This document shows, one piece after another, positions 1 to 7,816 of a stretch of DNA of 33,189 nucleotides; position 1 is the stretch's first letter; each line of letters begins with the position of its first letter. The notes beneath the pieces were generated by a model. That model did no database searches, was not told the DNA's origin, and worked only from the letters and a program-made list of their open reading frames with translations. This DNA is from Anaerolineae bacterium. Its GTDB lineage: Bacteria; Chloroflexota; Anaerolineae; 4572-78; J111. Position numbers and translations under genes: made by a program. The stretch spans positions 1 to 33,189 of the forward strand of contig JAJVIM010000047.1 in assembly GCA_022071955.1 (NCBI GenBank), read 5' to 3'.

Positions 1-22
1 GGGGGGGGGGGGGGGGGGGGGG
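1..22. other. Homopolymer G run at window edge (probable artefact)
   Basis: The window opens with 22 consecutive G residues and no other base. Such runs are a known artefact of two-colour Illumina chemistry, where no signal is read as G, and they often sit at contig ends. Nothing downstream depends on it. It should not be read as a biological G-tract without independent reads. Confidence 0.75.
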
Positions 23-123
23 CAAAAGCGAGAAATTTTTGGTTCCACGGTTAAGTGCAGTGCTATCTTCGATTCTTTCGCCTAAACGCTTCGATTCTTC
101 CACCTGAAAAAATTAACGCCAAA

Positions 124-129
124 TATAAT
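124..129 (+). promoter_or_regulatory. Possible -10 box upstream of the MscS gene
   Basis: A perfect TATAAT lies 106 nt before the MscS start codon. No convincing -35 hexamer is found at the usual spacing, so only the -10 is supported. Two copies of CTTCGATTCTT at 67-77 and 89-99, 22 nt apart (about two helical turns), lie just upstream and could be a regulator site. Confidence 0.3.
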
Positions 130-234
130 GTGCTATTGGCCATAGTTTGAGCTACAATAACGCCCACACATCGACAAAGTAACAGACCGGCGGCGCGGGT
201 GGTGACCACCGCTGCCAGCAAAAGGACTCGCTGA

Positions 235-1551
235 ATGTTTGAAACCGTTGATTCCCGGGCGATTGAACAGGCCGGAGATTTGTTGGATTACACCCAGCTT
301 GCGGCCATTACCATTGTGCTGCTGGGCGCCTGGCTGCTACAGCCGCTGTTAGACCGGCTGCTCAATCAGAGCCGGCAAAGGATGCAAGCAGCAAAAGTAT
401 GGGTGGCGCACCTGTTTGTTATTGTTACGGCCATCAAACTGCCGCTGAGCGCCGCACTGCTGAATAAATTGGCCATCGAGCTTTTCAACAGCCGCCAGTA
501 CGGCGCCGGCGTTCTTGAAATTGCCGGCCAGTTATTTGGCCTGTGGCTGTTATACAAATTTTTGGCGGCGGCGCTGGCCATCAACCTGTCGCCGCTGCAC
601 GCCAAATTTTGGGCCGGCAAGGTTGTGTTGCCGGTTATTTTGCTGGGCGGGCTGTTGAGCATTACCGGCTTGCTGGGGTATGTTTTAAACTGGGGATTTA
701 CCATTCCTGCCATCGGGTGGCACATTAGCCTGGGAGCCATCCTTTTTGCCACCCTGACCGTGATCATTTTTCTTTTGCTGGCGCGATGGGTTAACCGTTC
801 GCTGGCTCATTCATTTTTGCCCCAGGCCGGCCTTGAACCGGGGCTGAGCACCACGGTTTCAAAAATTATCGCCTACGCCATTGTGGCGATGGGGATTCTC
901 ATCAGCCTCAGCGCCATTGGCATTAATCTCACCGGCTTTACCGTGATTGCCGGCGGGCTGTCGGTGGGGTTGGCGTTTGGGATGCAGGAAATTTTTAACA
1001 ATTTCATCAGCGGTTTCATCATTTTGTTTGAACGCTCGGTGGAGCCGGGCGATGTGATTGAGGTGGGAGCCAGCACCGGTGTGGTCCAGCGAGTCGGGAT
1101 TCGCAGCACCACCATTACCACCCGCGACAACATTGAGCTGATTGTGCCCAACTCAAACCTGCTCACCCAGGTGGTCACCAATATGACTCGCAGCGAAAAA
1201 CTGGTGCGCACCCGGGTAGCGGTGGGGGTAAGTTACAATGCCGACCCGCGCGAAGTGCGCGCCGCGCTGCTAACTGCCGCCCAAAAAGAGGCGCTGGTTT
1301 TGCCCCAACCACCGCCCAATGTGCTGTTTAAAGACTTTGGTGATAGCAGCCTGAATTTTGAACTGCTGGTTTGGACGGACGAAGCTGTGCAGTTGCCAAC
1401 TCTTACCAGTGATTTGCGCTACCACATCTGGGACGAACTGGCCGCCCGCAACATTGAAATTCCTTTCCCGCAGCGGGATATTCACATCAAATCCGGCATA
1501 CCGTGGTCGGCTTTGGCCACAGATGGCAAACAAAATGACCAACATTCTTGA
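235..1551 (+). CDS. MscS-family mechanosensitive ion channel
   Basis: The 438-residue protein is an inner-membrane channel expected to open under membrane tension and release small solutes during osmotic downshock. The N-terminal half has about five hydrophobic segments beyond the MscS core. The core follows at residues 210-265, with a glycine/alanine-rich pore helix (GGLSVGLAFGMQE from residue 240). The beta domain comes next (SVEPGDVIEV, about 275-285; IVPNSNLL, about 305) and then an alpha/beta vestibule domain. It is longer than minimal MscS of about 286 residues, as in the multi-helix MscS relatives. The start is supported by AAAGGA at 221-226, eight nt upstream. Its end overlaps the next gene, so the two are probably co-translated. 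The specific solute and gating threshold cannot be inferred. Confidence 0.93.
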   Translation: MFETVDSRAIEQAGDLLDYTQLAAITIVLLGAWLLQPLLDRLLNQSRQRMQAAKVWVAHLFVIVTAIKLPLSAALLNKLAIELFNSRQYGAGVLEIAGQLFGLWLLYKFLAAALAINLSPLHAKFWAGKVVLPVILLGGLLSITGLLGYVLNWGFTIPAIGWHISLGAILFATLTVIIFLLLARWVNRSLAHSFLPQAGLEPGLSTTVSKIIAYAIVAMGILISLSAIGINLTGFTVIAGGLSVGLAFGMQEIFNNFISGFIILFERSVEPGDVIEVGASTGVVQRVGIRSTTITTRDNIELIVPNSNLLTQVVTNMTRSEKLVRTRVAVGVSYNADPREVRAALLTAAQKEALVLPQPPPNVLFKDFGDSSLNFELLVWTDEAVQLPTLTSDLRYHIWDELAARNIEIPFPQRDIHIKSGIPWSALATDGKQNDQHS

Positions 1552-2269
1552 AACCAACGGCTTGAACAAACAGTACCAAATGGGCGAGGTTGAGATTAAC
1601 GCCCTGCGCGGCGTTGATTTTAGCGTGCGACAGGGCGAATTTGTGGCGGTGATGGGCCCCTCCGGCTCCGGCAAATCGACGCTGCTGCATCTGATGGGTG
1701 GGTTGGACACCCCCAGCGATGGCGAAATCTCGCTGGCCGGTATGCGGCTCACCCGCCTGTCTGATGACGAAATCACCGTGATCCGTCGCCGGCAGGTGGG
1801 CTTTATTTTTCAATTTTTCAACCTGCTGCCCACCCTCACCGCTGCCGAAAACCTGGCCCTGCCGCTACTCATCGATGGCAAGCGGCAGGCCGATTACCAA
1901 GCCCGCATCGAGGAAATGCTGCGGCTGGTTGGCCTGAGCGACCGCAAAGACCACAAGCCCGATCAGCTTTCGGGTGGGCAGCAACAGCGCGTGGCCATTG
2001 CCCGGGCGCTGGTTACCCAGCCGGCCATCGTTCTGGCCGACGAACCCACCGGCAATCTCGATAGCAAATCCGGCTCTGAAATTTTACAACTGCTGCGCCG
2101 CACCTGCGACCAGCAGGGCCAGACCATTGTGATGGTTACTCACGATCCCCGCGCTGCCGCCTACGCCGACCGCGTTGTATTTTTGCGCGATGGCCAGGTT
2201 GTCCGCGAGTTAAAACCCGCCCCCAACACTCAGGCCATTATGGATGTAATGGCCGAACTCGAACTTTAG
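1535..2269 (+). CDS. ABC transporter ATP-binding protein, LolD/MacB type
   Basis: A complete ABC ATPase of about 244 residues. It has Walker A GPSGSGKST, a Q-loop followed by FFNLLPTLTA, signature LSGGQQQRVAIARAL, Walker B ADEPTGNLD and the H-loop THD. The ADEPTGNLD and FFNLLPTLTA stretches are typical of the LolD/MacB/FtsE-like group, which drives FtsX-like permeases for lipoprotein extraction, macrolide or peptide efflux. No such permease lies in the window: the preceding gene is MscS and the following one a sensor kinase, so the partner must be encoded elsewhere or is lost. The reading frame overlaps the MscS stop. ATG codons at 1523 and 1535 are both possible; neither has a clear Shine-Dalgarno sequence, which fits translational coupling. 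I chose 1535 because the family normally begins a few residues before the first beta strand. Confidence 0.88.
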   Translation: MTNILETNGLNKQYQMGEVEINALRGVDFSVRQGEFVAVMGPSGSGKSTLLHLMGGLDTPSDGEISLAGMRLTRLSDDEITVIRRRQVGFIFQFFNLLPTLTAAENLALPLLIDGKRQADYQARIEEMLRLVGLSDRKDHKPDQLSGGQQQRVAIARALVTQPAIVLADEPTGNLDSKSGSEILQLLRRTCDQQGQTIVMVTHDPRAAAYADRVVFLRDGQVVRELKPAPNTQAIMDVMAELEL

Positions 2270-2426
2270 CCCCCATTTCTTTACGCAAAATTGGTGGACA
2301 AATCCTCTTTTACCGCATAAACTGATTGATATAAGTTGCACGGGTGATAGATGCTGTTTTTGAGTATTCTACGCCCCAATCTCCCGGCACTACCCGTTTT
2401 GGTCGGTTTGTTTAAAGGATTGATAA

Positions 2427-5400
2427 ATGTTTGTCCGGCGTATCTGTCTATTTGCCCTGTTCCTCGTTTTGTTAATCAGTGGAGCAGGTCGCCCTGTTCT
2501 GGCCTCGCACAAGTCCCGGGTGCTATTGATCAGTTCGTACCATCCGGCGTTTCCTACGTTTTTTGAACAGATCAACGGTATCAAATCTGTCCTCAACCCC
2601 AAAGAGGTTGAACTCGATATTGAGTTTATGGACAGCAAACGCTTCTATTATCAAGCCAATATTGATAACTTCTACACATCGTTAAAATACAAACTGTCGC
2701 AACTGCCACCCTACGATGCCATTCTGGTTTCCGATGACAACGCGCTCATGTTTACCCTTGAGCATCAGGCTGAGTTGTTTCCCCAAATTCCCATTGTCTT
2801 TTTGGGTGTCAACAACGTTGCGTTGGCGCTGGAACAGAATAACAATCCGTTTGTAACCGGCATCATCGAGCGGGTGTCGATGCAGGATACCATCCAGTTG
2901 ATGCTGGATTTGCCGCCCCATCCCACCAAAATTTATGCCATTGTTGACGACACCCCCAGCGGTCAGGGCGATCTGCAAACATTCACCAAAACCACCCAGG
3001 CCTATGCGGATGTTTCGTTTAATGTTATCTCCCTCACGGATTACACATTTTCCGAGCTTGCGCAGCGGCTCCAAAAAATTAATGACGACAGCGCCGTGCT
3101 GCTGCTGTCTGCGTACCGGGACCGGCTTGGCACGGATGAGGATTTTGACGACAGCCTGCAATTGATCACCGCTAACCTCAAGGTGCCGCTTTATCATTTG
3201 TGGTATCACGGCATGGGCGATGGCATACTGGGCGGCAAAATTATTTCCCACTACGAACAGGGCCGGCAGGCCGCCCAAATTGTGCGCGACGTGCTGACCG
3301 ACCATCGCATCGATGTGTTGCCGGTGCTGACCGACAGCCCCAACCTGTACGCGTTTGACTACCGGCAGATGGCTCGATTTGGCATTACCGAAGCCGATAT
3401 TCCGGCGGGTAGTCTTGTATTCAACCGGCCGGAATCGCTGTACCAAACCTACAGAACGCTGATCTGGTCCGTAAGCGTGGTGCTGCTGGTGCTGCTGGGG
3501 CTGGTGGCGCTGTTGAGCGTTAGCATTTTGAAGCGCCGGCAAAGCGAGCAAAAATTGAAGGCCAGTGAGCAAAAATACCGAACCTACATTAACAGCGCCC
3601 CTTACGGTGTTTTTGTCACCGATGCTGCCGGGCAAATGCTGGAAGTAAACCCAACTGCGGTGCAACTCACCGGCTACGCTGACAACGATCTGCTCCGCCT
3701 CAACCTGGCCAATCTGGTTGAGCCGGCACAGGTTAACGGCCATCGCCTGTTCCCCGATGTGGTTGATCGCGGCAGCGCCCACACTGAGTTGAAACTGAGC
3801 CGGCCCGATGGCAGCCCCTATTTTATGGCCATCAACGCGGTTAAACTGCCGGATGATCAGGTTTTGGCCTATGGCAAAGATATTACCGACCGTAAGCTGG
3901 CCGAACAGGAAATAAGAAACCGGAACCGGGAGCTGAACCTGCTCAACCGGGTGATTGCCGCCTCTGCCGCCGCCGAAGATACCAAAGCGCTGCTTGAAAC
4001 CGTTTGCCGAGAACTGGCGCTGGCTTTTGACGTGCCGCAAAGCGCGGCCGCGTTGATCAACAAAGACCGGCTCGCCGCCGATGTTGTGGCCGAATACAAA
4101 ACCAATGACCGCCCCAGCGGCTTGAAATATTCAATCCCGGTCAAAGATAACCCGATCTGCCAATATTTGTTTGAGTTCAAAACGCCGTTGGTGATTGATG
4201 ATGCGGAATCTGACCCGCGCTTGCGGCTCGTTTCAACCCTGGTGCAGGAACGAGGAATTGCTTCGCTGTTGATCATTCCGCTGATGCTTGGCGATCAGGT
4301 CGTGGGTAGCCTGGGGGTGGACTCGTTGACCCCGTATCGATTTTCTGAGCACGATGTTAACCTGGCCAAAAGTGTGGCCAGCCAGGTAGCGGGCGCGCTG
4401 GCCCGGGTCAAACTGGCTGAAGAACGGCAAGCTCTGGAAGAACAGTATTACCACGCCCAAAAAATGGAGTCGTTGGGGCGTTTAACCGGCGGCATTGCCC
4501 ACGATTTTAACAACCTGCTCACGGCCATCAACGGTTTTGCTGAAATGATCCAGATGCAACTGCCGCCCGGCCACAGCTTGCAGCCGATGGTTCACAATAT
4601 TTCAACCTCCGGCAACCGCGCCGCAGAACTGGTTCGCCAACTGCTGGCATTCAGCCGCAAACAAATCATCAAACCAAAAACGCTCGATCTGAATGTTGTG
4701 ATCACGGATTTGGAACGTATTTTGCGGCGGCTGGTTGGCGAGGATATTGTGGTGCAAACCATTCTGCCGCCGGACATCTGGCCGGTTAAAGTGGACCCCA
4801 CTCAAATTGAGCAGGTGATTATGAACCTGGTTATCAACGCCCGCGATGCAATGCCCGATGGCGGCGTGCTGGTGATAGAAACTGCCAACGTGATGCTGGC
4901 CGAGGGGTACATCCCGGCGCGTTTGGAATTGGAAGCGGGCCAGTACGTTACCCTCTCCATTCACGATAACGGCTGCGGCATAAGCCCGGAAATCCAGAGT
5001 CACATTTTTGAACCGTTTTTCACCACCAAAGAAGTGGGTAAAGGCACGGGTTTGGGCCTGTCTACCGTGTATGGCATTGTCAAACAAAGCGGCGGTGATA
5101 TTCAACTGGAAAGCAATGAGGGGTTGGGCACTACGTTTACTGTGTTTCTTCCCAAAACCATGTCGCCCCAGGCCAGCTACATGGCTGGCGGCGGCGAGTT
5201 GCCCACCGGCCGGGAAACAATTATGGTGGTGGAAGATGATCCACTGGTCAGATCATTAATTTGTGAACTGCTCAAAGCGCAGGGTTACGTGGTTCACGCC
5301 TCGCGCAACGGCGACGACGCGCTGCGGCTGGCAGCCGCATGCCCCGAAAAATTTGATTTGCTGCTCACCGATGTGATTATGCCCGGCATGGACGGCAAAA

Positions 5401-5618
5401 CTTTATCGGAAAAGTTTGTGGCCGCCAATGGCCGTATCAAAGTATTATTTACCTCCGGGTACACCGATGATTATATTATAAAGCATGGGGTTTTAGAAGC
5501 CGGCATTGCGTTTATTCAAAAACCAATTTCGCCGGCGGCGCTGGCGCACAAAGTAAGAGAGGTGCTTGACTCAGCGCCGGAAAAAATAGCCCGGCCGCGT
5601 TTGGTAAGCGTAGAGTAG
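2427..5618 (+). CDS. Hybrid sensor histidine kinase with periplasmic ABC_sub_bind sensor, PAS, GAF and receiver domains
   Basis: The 1063-residue protein begins with a signal-like helix (1-26, ending PVLA). An extracytoplasmic domain to about residue 330 resembles the ABC transporter substrate-binding family PF04392 (early motif LISSYHPAFPTFFEQI). One membrane helix follows at about 345-367. Inside the cell are PAS (about 381-490), GAF (about 510-665), HisKA with phospho-acceptor H692 in AHDFNNLL, HATPase_c (N box near 799, DNGCGI near 846, GTGLGLS near 872) and a receiver with Asp982 in LLTDVIMPG. Signal flow is probably ligand binding outside, then phosphotransfer H692 to D982. No separate response regulator with an output domain is adjacent, so the output is unknown. 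The start is supported by AAAGGA about eight nt upstream. The ligand cannot be told from sequence. Confidence 0.92.
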   Translation: MFVRRICLFALFLVLLISGAGRPVLASHKSRVLLISSYHPAFPTFFEQINGIKSVLNPKEVELDIEFMDSKRFYYQANIDNFYTSLKYKLSQLPPYDAILVSDDNALMFTLEHQAELFPQIPIVFLGVNNVALALEQNNNPFVTGIIERVSMQDTIQLMLDLPPHPTKIYAIVDDTPSGQGDLQTFTKTTQAYADVSFNVISLTDYTFSELAQRLQKINDDSAVLLLSAYRDRLGTDEDFDDSLQLITANLKVPLYHLWYHGMGDGILGGKIISHYEQGRQAAQIVRDVLTDHRIDVLPVLTDSPNLYAFDYRQMARFGITEADIPAGSLVFNRPESLYQTYRTLIWSVSVVLLVLLGLVALLSVSILKRRQSEQKLKASEQKYRTYINSAPYGVFVTDAAGQMLEVNPTAVQLTGYADNDLLRLNLANLVEPAQVNGHRLFPDVVDRGSAHTELKLSRPDGSPYFMAINAVKLPDDQVLAYGKDITDRKLAEQEIRNRNRELNLLNRVIAASAAAEDTKALLETVCRELALAFDVPQSAAALINKDRLAADVVAEYKTNDRPSGLKYSIPVKDNPICQYLFEFKTPLVIDDAESDPRLRLVSTLVQERGIASLLIIPLMLGDQVVGSLGVDSLTPYRFSEHDVNLAKSVASQVAGALARVKLAEERQALEEQYYHAQKMESLGRLTGGIAHDFNNLLTAINGFAEMIQMQLPPGHSLQPMVHNISTSGNRAAELVRQLLAFSRKQIIKPKTLDLNVVITDLERILRRLVGEDIVVQTILPPDIWPVKVDPTQIEQVIMNLVINARDAMPDGGVLVIETANVMLAEGYIPARLELEAGQYVTLSIHDNGCGISPEIQSHIFEPFFTTKEVGKGTGLGLSTVYGIVKQSGGDIQLESNEGLGTTFTVFLPKTMSPQASYMAGGGELPTGRETIMVVEDDPLVRSLICELLKAQGYVVHASRNGDDALRLAAACPEKFDLLLTDVIMPGMDGKTLSEKFVAANGRIKVLFTSGYTDDYIIKHGVLEAGIAFIQKPISPAALAHKVREVLDSAPEKIARPRLVSVE

Positions 5619-5705
5619 CCGTTTGTTTTCGTCAAGTAAAATTGCGGCTGATCGTTTATATTGATAATCAGTAAAGTAAAAACTTTCTCTTCTCCTCCTT
5701 TTGGG

Positions 5706-5734
5706 AAAGCCGGGTCTGGGCAACCCGGCTTTTT
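5706..5734 (+). terminator. Rho-independent terminator after the hybrid kinase gene
   Basis: AGCCGGGT (5708-5715) pairs perfectly with ACCCGGCT (5723-5730) around a 7-nt loop, extendable by two A-T pairs, and runs into a T tract. It lies 88 nt after the kinase stop codon and just before the end of the opposing gene. The T tract is good only on the plus strand. Confidence 0.85.
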
Positions 5735-5744
5735 CGATTCCTGG

Positions 5745-5990
5745 CTACTTTTGGGGCGGGTAATCTTCTGTTAAAAAACGATGAATGGCCGTTAAGGCCG
5801 ATTTCAGAATAGCTTCCCCCAGCGGCACAATTTTAATATCGATGAACATCTGCTCATCCGGCAGCGTTTCATCGAGCTTGTTCATTTCCTCCCGAAAAAT
5901 CTTGAGCAACTCTTGCTCGTGCTCTACCAAAAACTGAGCCAGGTCCTGCCGGGCCAATTTGAAGGCGGTCTCTCGAATTGCGCGTCTCAT
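5745..5990 (-). CDS. Hypothetical 81-residue protein coupled to an ABC exporter
   Basis: I do not recognise this family. The protein is 81 residues, highly charged and apparently helical: basic at the N-terminus (MRRAIRETAFKLARQ), then acidic (HEQELLKIFREEMNKLDE), with a short moderately hydrophobic stretch near the middle (IDIKIVPLGEAILKSAL). There are no cysteines and no signal peptide. The start codon lies only 4 nt beyond the stop of the upstream ABC exporter subunit, so it is the last gene of that operon and probably made with it. It could be a small regulator or accessory of the exporter, but this is inference from position only. Codon use resembles its neighbours, so it looks like a real gene. 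Confidence 0.7.
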   Translation of the reverse strand: MRRAIRETAFKLARQDLAQFLVEHEQELLKIFREEMNKLDETLPDEQMFIDIKIVPLGEAILKSALTAIHRFLTEDYPPQK

Positions 5991-5994
5991 CGGT

Positions 5995-7815
5995 CTACCT
6001 CATTGCGGTTCGCCACTCCGGCGAGTTGATGGCTTCCAGCGATTGATGCCGGAAATAGGTGTTGTACAGTTCGGCGTAATGGCCGCCCTGCTCCATCAAC
6101 GCCCGGTGCGTGCCCTCTTCAACAATCCGGCCCTGGTCCATCACCAGAATCCGGTCGGCGTGGCGCACGGTGGAGAGGCGATGGGCAATCACAATCGCCG
6201 TCCGGTCACGCATTACGGTTTCCAGCCCTTCCTGAATTTGGGCCTCGGTAAAGGGGTCCACGCTGGCGGTGGCTTCGTCCAGAATAATGATGGCCGGATT
6301 TTTGAGCAGCACCCGCGCCAGCGCCACCAACTGCCGCTGCCCCAGCGACAGGTTAGCGCCGCGCTCGCCCACGTCGGTGGCCAGGCCGTTGGGCAGATCA
6401 GCCAGCCAATCGCCGTGGCTCACGCTCATGGCTGCTTGCAGCACGTCGTCGTCGGTAGCCTCCGGCCGGCCGTAGCGAATGTTGTCGGCCACGGTGGCGG
6501 AAAACAGAAACGGCGTTTGCGCCACCAGCCCGATGTGCCGCCGGTAGTCGGCCAAATCCAGCGAGCGAATATCGCGGCCATCAATAAACAACTGCCCGCC
6601 CTGAAATTCGTAAAAACGGGTGATCAATTTGATGATGCTGCTTTTGCCCGCGCCGGTGTGGCCCACCAGCGCCACAGTTTCACGTGGGGCAATGGCCAGC
6701 GAAAAATCTGGCAGCACCACTTCGGTGTCGGTGTAGCTAAAGCGCAAATGACGAAACTCGATGTCACCGCGAATGGTTTTGACCGGCTCGCTGCCGGTTT
6801 GCACCACCTTTGGCTCGGCGTCGATGAGGGCAAACACCCGCTCGCTGGCCGACAGCCCATCCTGAAACTGGCTCCAAAATGAGGCGATGCTGATGAGTGG
6901 AAACCAGAAAAAGCCAACGGCCTGCATAAACAGATACCACTCGCCGGGGGTGAGCGCCTGCTCTCGCACGGCCAGCCCGCCGGCGTAAATCAGCACGGCC
7001 ATACCCACCCCGGACGACGCGCCCAGCACCGGGAAGATGGAATTGAGGGTCAACCCTCGTTTTAAATTGACCCGGTAACCTTGCTCGTTGTTGGCGGAAA
7101 AGGTGCGATAAATGGTTTTTTCCTGCCGGAAACTTTTGGCCACCATAATTCCGCTGATTGATTCCTGAATTTGGGCGTTGATGGTGGCGGTAATTTTGCG
7201 GGCATCGAGGGTGACCCGGCGGGCGATTTTTCTGAATTGCAGGGCGATGAACACGGCAACGGGCGCAAACGCAAATAGAATCAGCGTGAGCCGCAGGTTG
7301 ATGCTGAACAGCCAGATGGACAGCACCAGCACCAGCGTAATCTGGCTGATCAGGTTGACCACCAGCATCACCACATCAGAAAAATCCTGCGTATCCGAGG
7401 TGACGCGGCTGACCACCCGCCCCGATGAAAATTCATCGAAAAAGGACATATCGTGGCGAATGGTGGCGTTGAACACATCTTCGCGCAGGTTGAGCACCAC
7501 ATTGCCCACCACTTTTGAGGCAAAGTACTGGTGGATAAAATTAAAGCCCCAGGCCAGCACGCCCAGCAGCAGCACGCCGCCCGCGCCCAGCAAAATAATG
7601 GCCAGGGTAGGGTTGGCCGTTGCCCAATCCAGCGCGGTTGAGATTAACACCGGCCCCAGCGCTCCGGCCACCGAGTTGAGGGTGATGGCCGAGGCTACCA
7701 CCAGCATTTGCCGGGTGTACGGCCGGAAATACCCCACAATCCGGCGCAGCAAATCGGCGTCGCTGTAGGTGCGGTCGTAGGCTTCGGTTTCCAGTCCGTC
7801 TAAAATAAATCCCAT
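5995..7815 (-). CDS. Heterodimeric ABC exporter subunit (TMD-NBD fusion), with degenerate signature motif
   Basis: A 606-residue half-transporter of the MsbA/BmrC-D/LmrC-D type: six-helix membrane domain (about 25-320), then an ATPase domain (about 350-590). Walker A is GHTGAGKSS, and Walker B IIILDEATASVD keeps the catalytic Glu. The switch His is in IAHRLS. The signature reads LSLGQ at residues 489-493, with Leu491 replacing the usual second Gly. In heterodimeric exporters such a signature marks the half that contributes to the degenerate ATP site. The partner is the gene immediately upstream, whose stop is separated from this start by one base, indicating a translationally coupled pair. 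Substrates of these exporters range from lipids to drugs and peptides, and the sequence does not decide. No clear Shine-Dalgarno sequence is needed given the coupling. Confidence 0.93.
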   Translation of the reverse strand: MGFILDGLETEAYDRTYSDADLLRRIVGYFRPYTRQMLVVASAITLNSVAGALGPVLISTALDWATANPTLAIILLGAGGVLLLGVLAWGFNFIHQYFASKVVGNVVLNLREDVFNATIRHDMSFFDEFSSGRVVSRVTSDTQDFSDVVMLVVNLISQITLVLVLSIWLFSINLRLTLILFAFAPVAVFIALQFRKIARRVTLDARKITATINAQIQESISGIMVAKSFRQEKTIYRTFSANNEQGYRVNLKRGLTLNSIFPVLGASSGVGMAVLIYAGGLAVREQALTPGEWYLFMQAVGFFWFPLISIASFWSQFQDGLSASERVFALIDAEPKVVQTGSEPVKTIRGDIEFRHLRFSYTDTEVVLPDFSLAIAPRETVALVGHTGAGKSSIIKLITRFYEFQGGQLFIDGRDIRSLDLADYRRHIGLVAQTPFLFSATVADNIRYGRPEATDDDVLQAAMSVSHGDWLADLPNGLATDVGERGANLSLGQRQLVALARVLLKNPAIIILDEATASVDPFTEAQIQEGLETVMRDRTAIVIAHRLSTVRHADRILVMDQGRIVEEGTHRALMEQGGHYAELYNTYFRHQSLEAINSPEWRTAMR

Positions 7816-7816
7816 T

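Noticed and set aside
67..99. Pair of CTTCGATTCTT direct repeats as an operator
   Set aside because: The spacing is suggestive, but with two copies only and the contig edge 60 nt away there is too little to call a regulatory site; it is only mentioned with the promoter.
2682..4040. 452-codon minus-strand open frame opposite the hybrid kinase gene
   Set aside because: Its composition (very high His, Gln, Asn and Gly) is that of an antisense shadow, and the plus-strand frame has clear kinase and receiver motifs.
5959..6882. 307-codon plus-strand open frame opposite the ABC exporter
   Set aside because: Antisense shadow of the exporter NBD; no ribosome site and His/Gln-rich low-information sequence.
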